Of a stretch of DNA of 64,000 bases, positions 62,997 to 64,000 are shown one piece after another. How positions within the stretch are numbered: position 1 is the stretch's first letter; every line of letters begins with the position of its first letter. The notes beneath the pieces are model-generated. The model had not been told where the DNA came from. It saw nothing but the letters and a program-made list of their open reading frames with translations, and ran no database searches. The DNA is taken from positions 1,813,001 to 1,877,000 of the forward strand of contig CP079108.1 of assembly GCA_019285715.1 (NCBI GenBank). The letters run 5' to 3'. The position numbers and the translations under genes are program-made. This DNA comes from Sphingosinicellaceae bacterium. GTDB lineage: Bacteria > Pseudomonadota > Alphaproteobacteria > Sphingomonadales > Sphingomonadaceae.

Positions 62997-64000
62997 TCAG
63001 TTTTGCTGCACCTGCACCGGCGTTCCGCTCTGACCAGGAATGCCTGGCGTGATGACAAGATAACGCTGTTGTATGGGCGTGCCCGGTTGCACGAGCGCGC
63101 GGATCGGTCCCGTTGCATTGACGATCGCTGCACCGGAAGAATTGGTCTTGAAACTCGCCAATGGTTCGATGTCGCCGCCGCCATCTGCGGTAGTGGCCAA
63201 CCCGAGTACGTAGGGCGCGGTCGGCGAGAGGCCGGTCACGGCAGCTTCGAGGATCTGGACGAGGCCCTGATCGAACAGACTGACGCTAGTCGGTGCCGGG
63301 CCGCTGGCGCCGCGGACGCCAAGGGTGATGTGCGTCACGCCGCCGGCAATGCCAAGTGGCTGAAGCCCGCTCGTGCCGTCACCGCTAGGAACTGCGTTGG
63401 CCACGTAGTTCACCGCCTGCGCGGCCTGGCCGATCGGGATCGACGCGATCACCTTATTGCTCGCGGTGTCGATGGCGACCAGTGCGTCGTCATTCTCGAG
63501 ACCGACGTAGACACGTGTACCGTCACCCGACGGCCAGATTCCGTGCGGCAGCTTGCCGACCGCGATCGTCGCGACCTTGGCGAAAGTGTCACGGCGGAAC
63601 ACCTGCACCTGGTTGAGCCCACCAACCGTGACGTAAGCCAAATGACTACGTGCAGTGTCGACGAAATTGACTTGGTTGGTGATCGGGCCGGTATCGAGCA
63701 CTTTCAGTGTCGCGAACGGCGGCTTCGCGTCGATCACGACGGTCTTGCCGGTGTCCTTCAGCGTGTACCAAAGCTGCTTGCCATCCGGTGTCGCGGCTAG
63801 ATTGGGGCAAAAGGGACTGAGCTGCGTGACGCGCCCGACCTCGGCGCGGCTCGCGATATCGAAGACAACGAGCTGCGGGTTGAACGACGAGCAGACGTAC
63901 GCAAAATGGCCGTCGGGCGAGAAGATCGTCATTCCCGGGCCACCCGGCGTCTTCACACGGGCAGTTTCCTCGTACGTCTTGGCGTCGAGCACCGAGACAT
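62997..64000 (-). CDS. YncE/YVTN-type beta-propeller protein (5' end outside the window)
   Basis: The visible part, at least 331 aa, holds repeats of the YVTN/lactonase-like propeller: GMTIFSPDGHFAYVCSS, LAATPDGKQLWYTLKD and PHGIWPSGDGTRVYVGLEND. It then ends in a Gly/Thr/Pro-rich C-terminal domain of about 150 residues (LGVRGASGPAPTSVSLFD). Such proteins are secreted and may bind surfaces or cofactors; the function is unknown. Its N terminus and signal peptide lie past the window end. It follows the dienelactone hydrolase relic by 14 bp at its end. Confidence 0.8.
   Translation of the reverse strand, partial: VSVLDAKTYEETARVKTPGGPGMTIFSPDGHFAYVCSSFNPQLVVFDIASRAEVGRVTQLSPFCPNLAATPDGKQLWYTLKDTGKTVVIDAKPPFATLKVLDTGPITNQVNFVDTARSHLAYVTVGGLNQVQVFRRDTFAKVATIAVGKLPHGIWPSGDGTRVYVGLENDDALVAIDTASNKVIASIPIGQAAQAVNYVANAVPSGDGTSGLQPLGIAGGVTHITLGVRGASGPAPTSVSLFDQGLVQILEAAVTGLSPTAPYVLGLATTADGGGDIEPLASFKTNSSGAAIVNATGPIRALVQPGTPIQQRYLVITPGIPGQSGTPVQVQQN

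Overview
The window is GC-rich chromosomal DNA from an alphaproteobacterium, most likely a member of the Sphingomonadales. The evidence is several sphingomonad-style TonB-dependent receptors, an UrcA-family small protein, a PrsK/PrsR regulator pair, an orphan gene-transfer-agent type holin, and dispersed palindromes of the GTCATCCCGGG and CGTCATTCCGGC kinds. There is no integrase, transposase, CRISPR array or rRNA in view; the only tRNA is tRNA-Pro(GGG).

Left part (1-31.8 kb) is mostly ordinary chromosome. It holds a tripartite RND efflux operon (minus strand, 0.6-6.5 kb) with a lipoprotein behind it; small sphingomonad proteins; a GMC oxidoreductase behind a large lipoprotein with two heme c sites (8.4-12.6 kb); a 720-bp gene-free stretch with a candidate structured RNA and a strong terminator; PAP2 phosphatase and diacylglycerol kinase; a DctA-type carrier; a mannose-1-phosphate guanylyltransferase divergent from prsK-prsR; tRNA-Pro; a secreted amidohydrolase; an MpaB-type oxygenase divergent from a TetR regulator; the GTA-type holin; a plsC-hemB-argC-GNAT-gamma carbonic anhydrase run; and murI-thioesterase-3-hydroxyisobutyryl-CoA hydrolase.

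Right part (about 32.4-62.9 kb) is the striking region: a roughly 30-kb island that looks devoted to taking up and breaking down D-amino-acid peptides, probably cell-wall derived. A plus-strand set carries DgcN (D-glutamate N-acetyltransferase family), DgcA (N-acetyl-D-glutamate racemase / dipeptide epimerase family), a POT peptide transporter, a VanX-like D-Ala-D-Ala dipeptidase, a DppA-type M55 D-aminopeptidase, a DUF3830 protein, TonB receptors, an amidohydrolase and an M19-like protein. It lies divergent from a LysR regulator, an aminotransferase and a Tat-exported beta-lactamase-fold hydrolase. A minus-strand operon (61.3 to 50.6 kb) repeats the theme with second copies of DgcA, POT, TonB receptor and DgcN, plus a YkvI-like membrane protein and two beta-lactamase-fold hydrolases with C-terminal membrane domains. 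It is divergent from an XRE-cupin regulator. The region also holds relics: a doubly deleted DgcN, an antisense TonB-receptor plug, a truncated canonical M19 dipeptidase, a frameshifted dienelactone hydrolase, and one hydrolase split by a single TGA.

A shared operator-like pattern, CTAAT-N6-ATTAG followed 9 bases later by TTTGTC, sits in front of three plus-strand transcription units (36297, 40586, 41972; the middle copy has CGAAT). It is a good candidate for the binding site of the LysR regulator. A different promoter-like motif (TTGAC followed by ATTCTCCGAT) recurs at two places in the minus-strand operon. The window ends inside a YncE-like beta-propeller gene.
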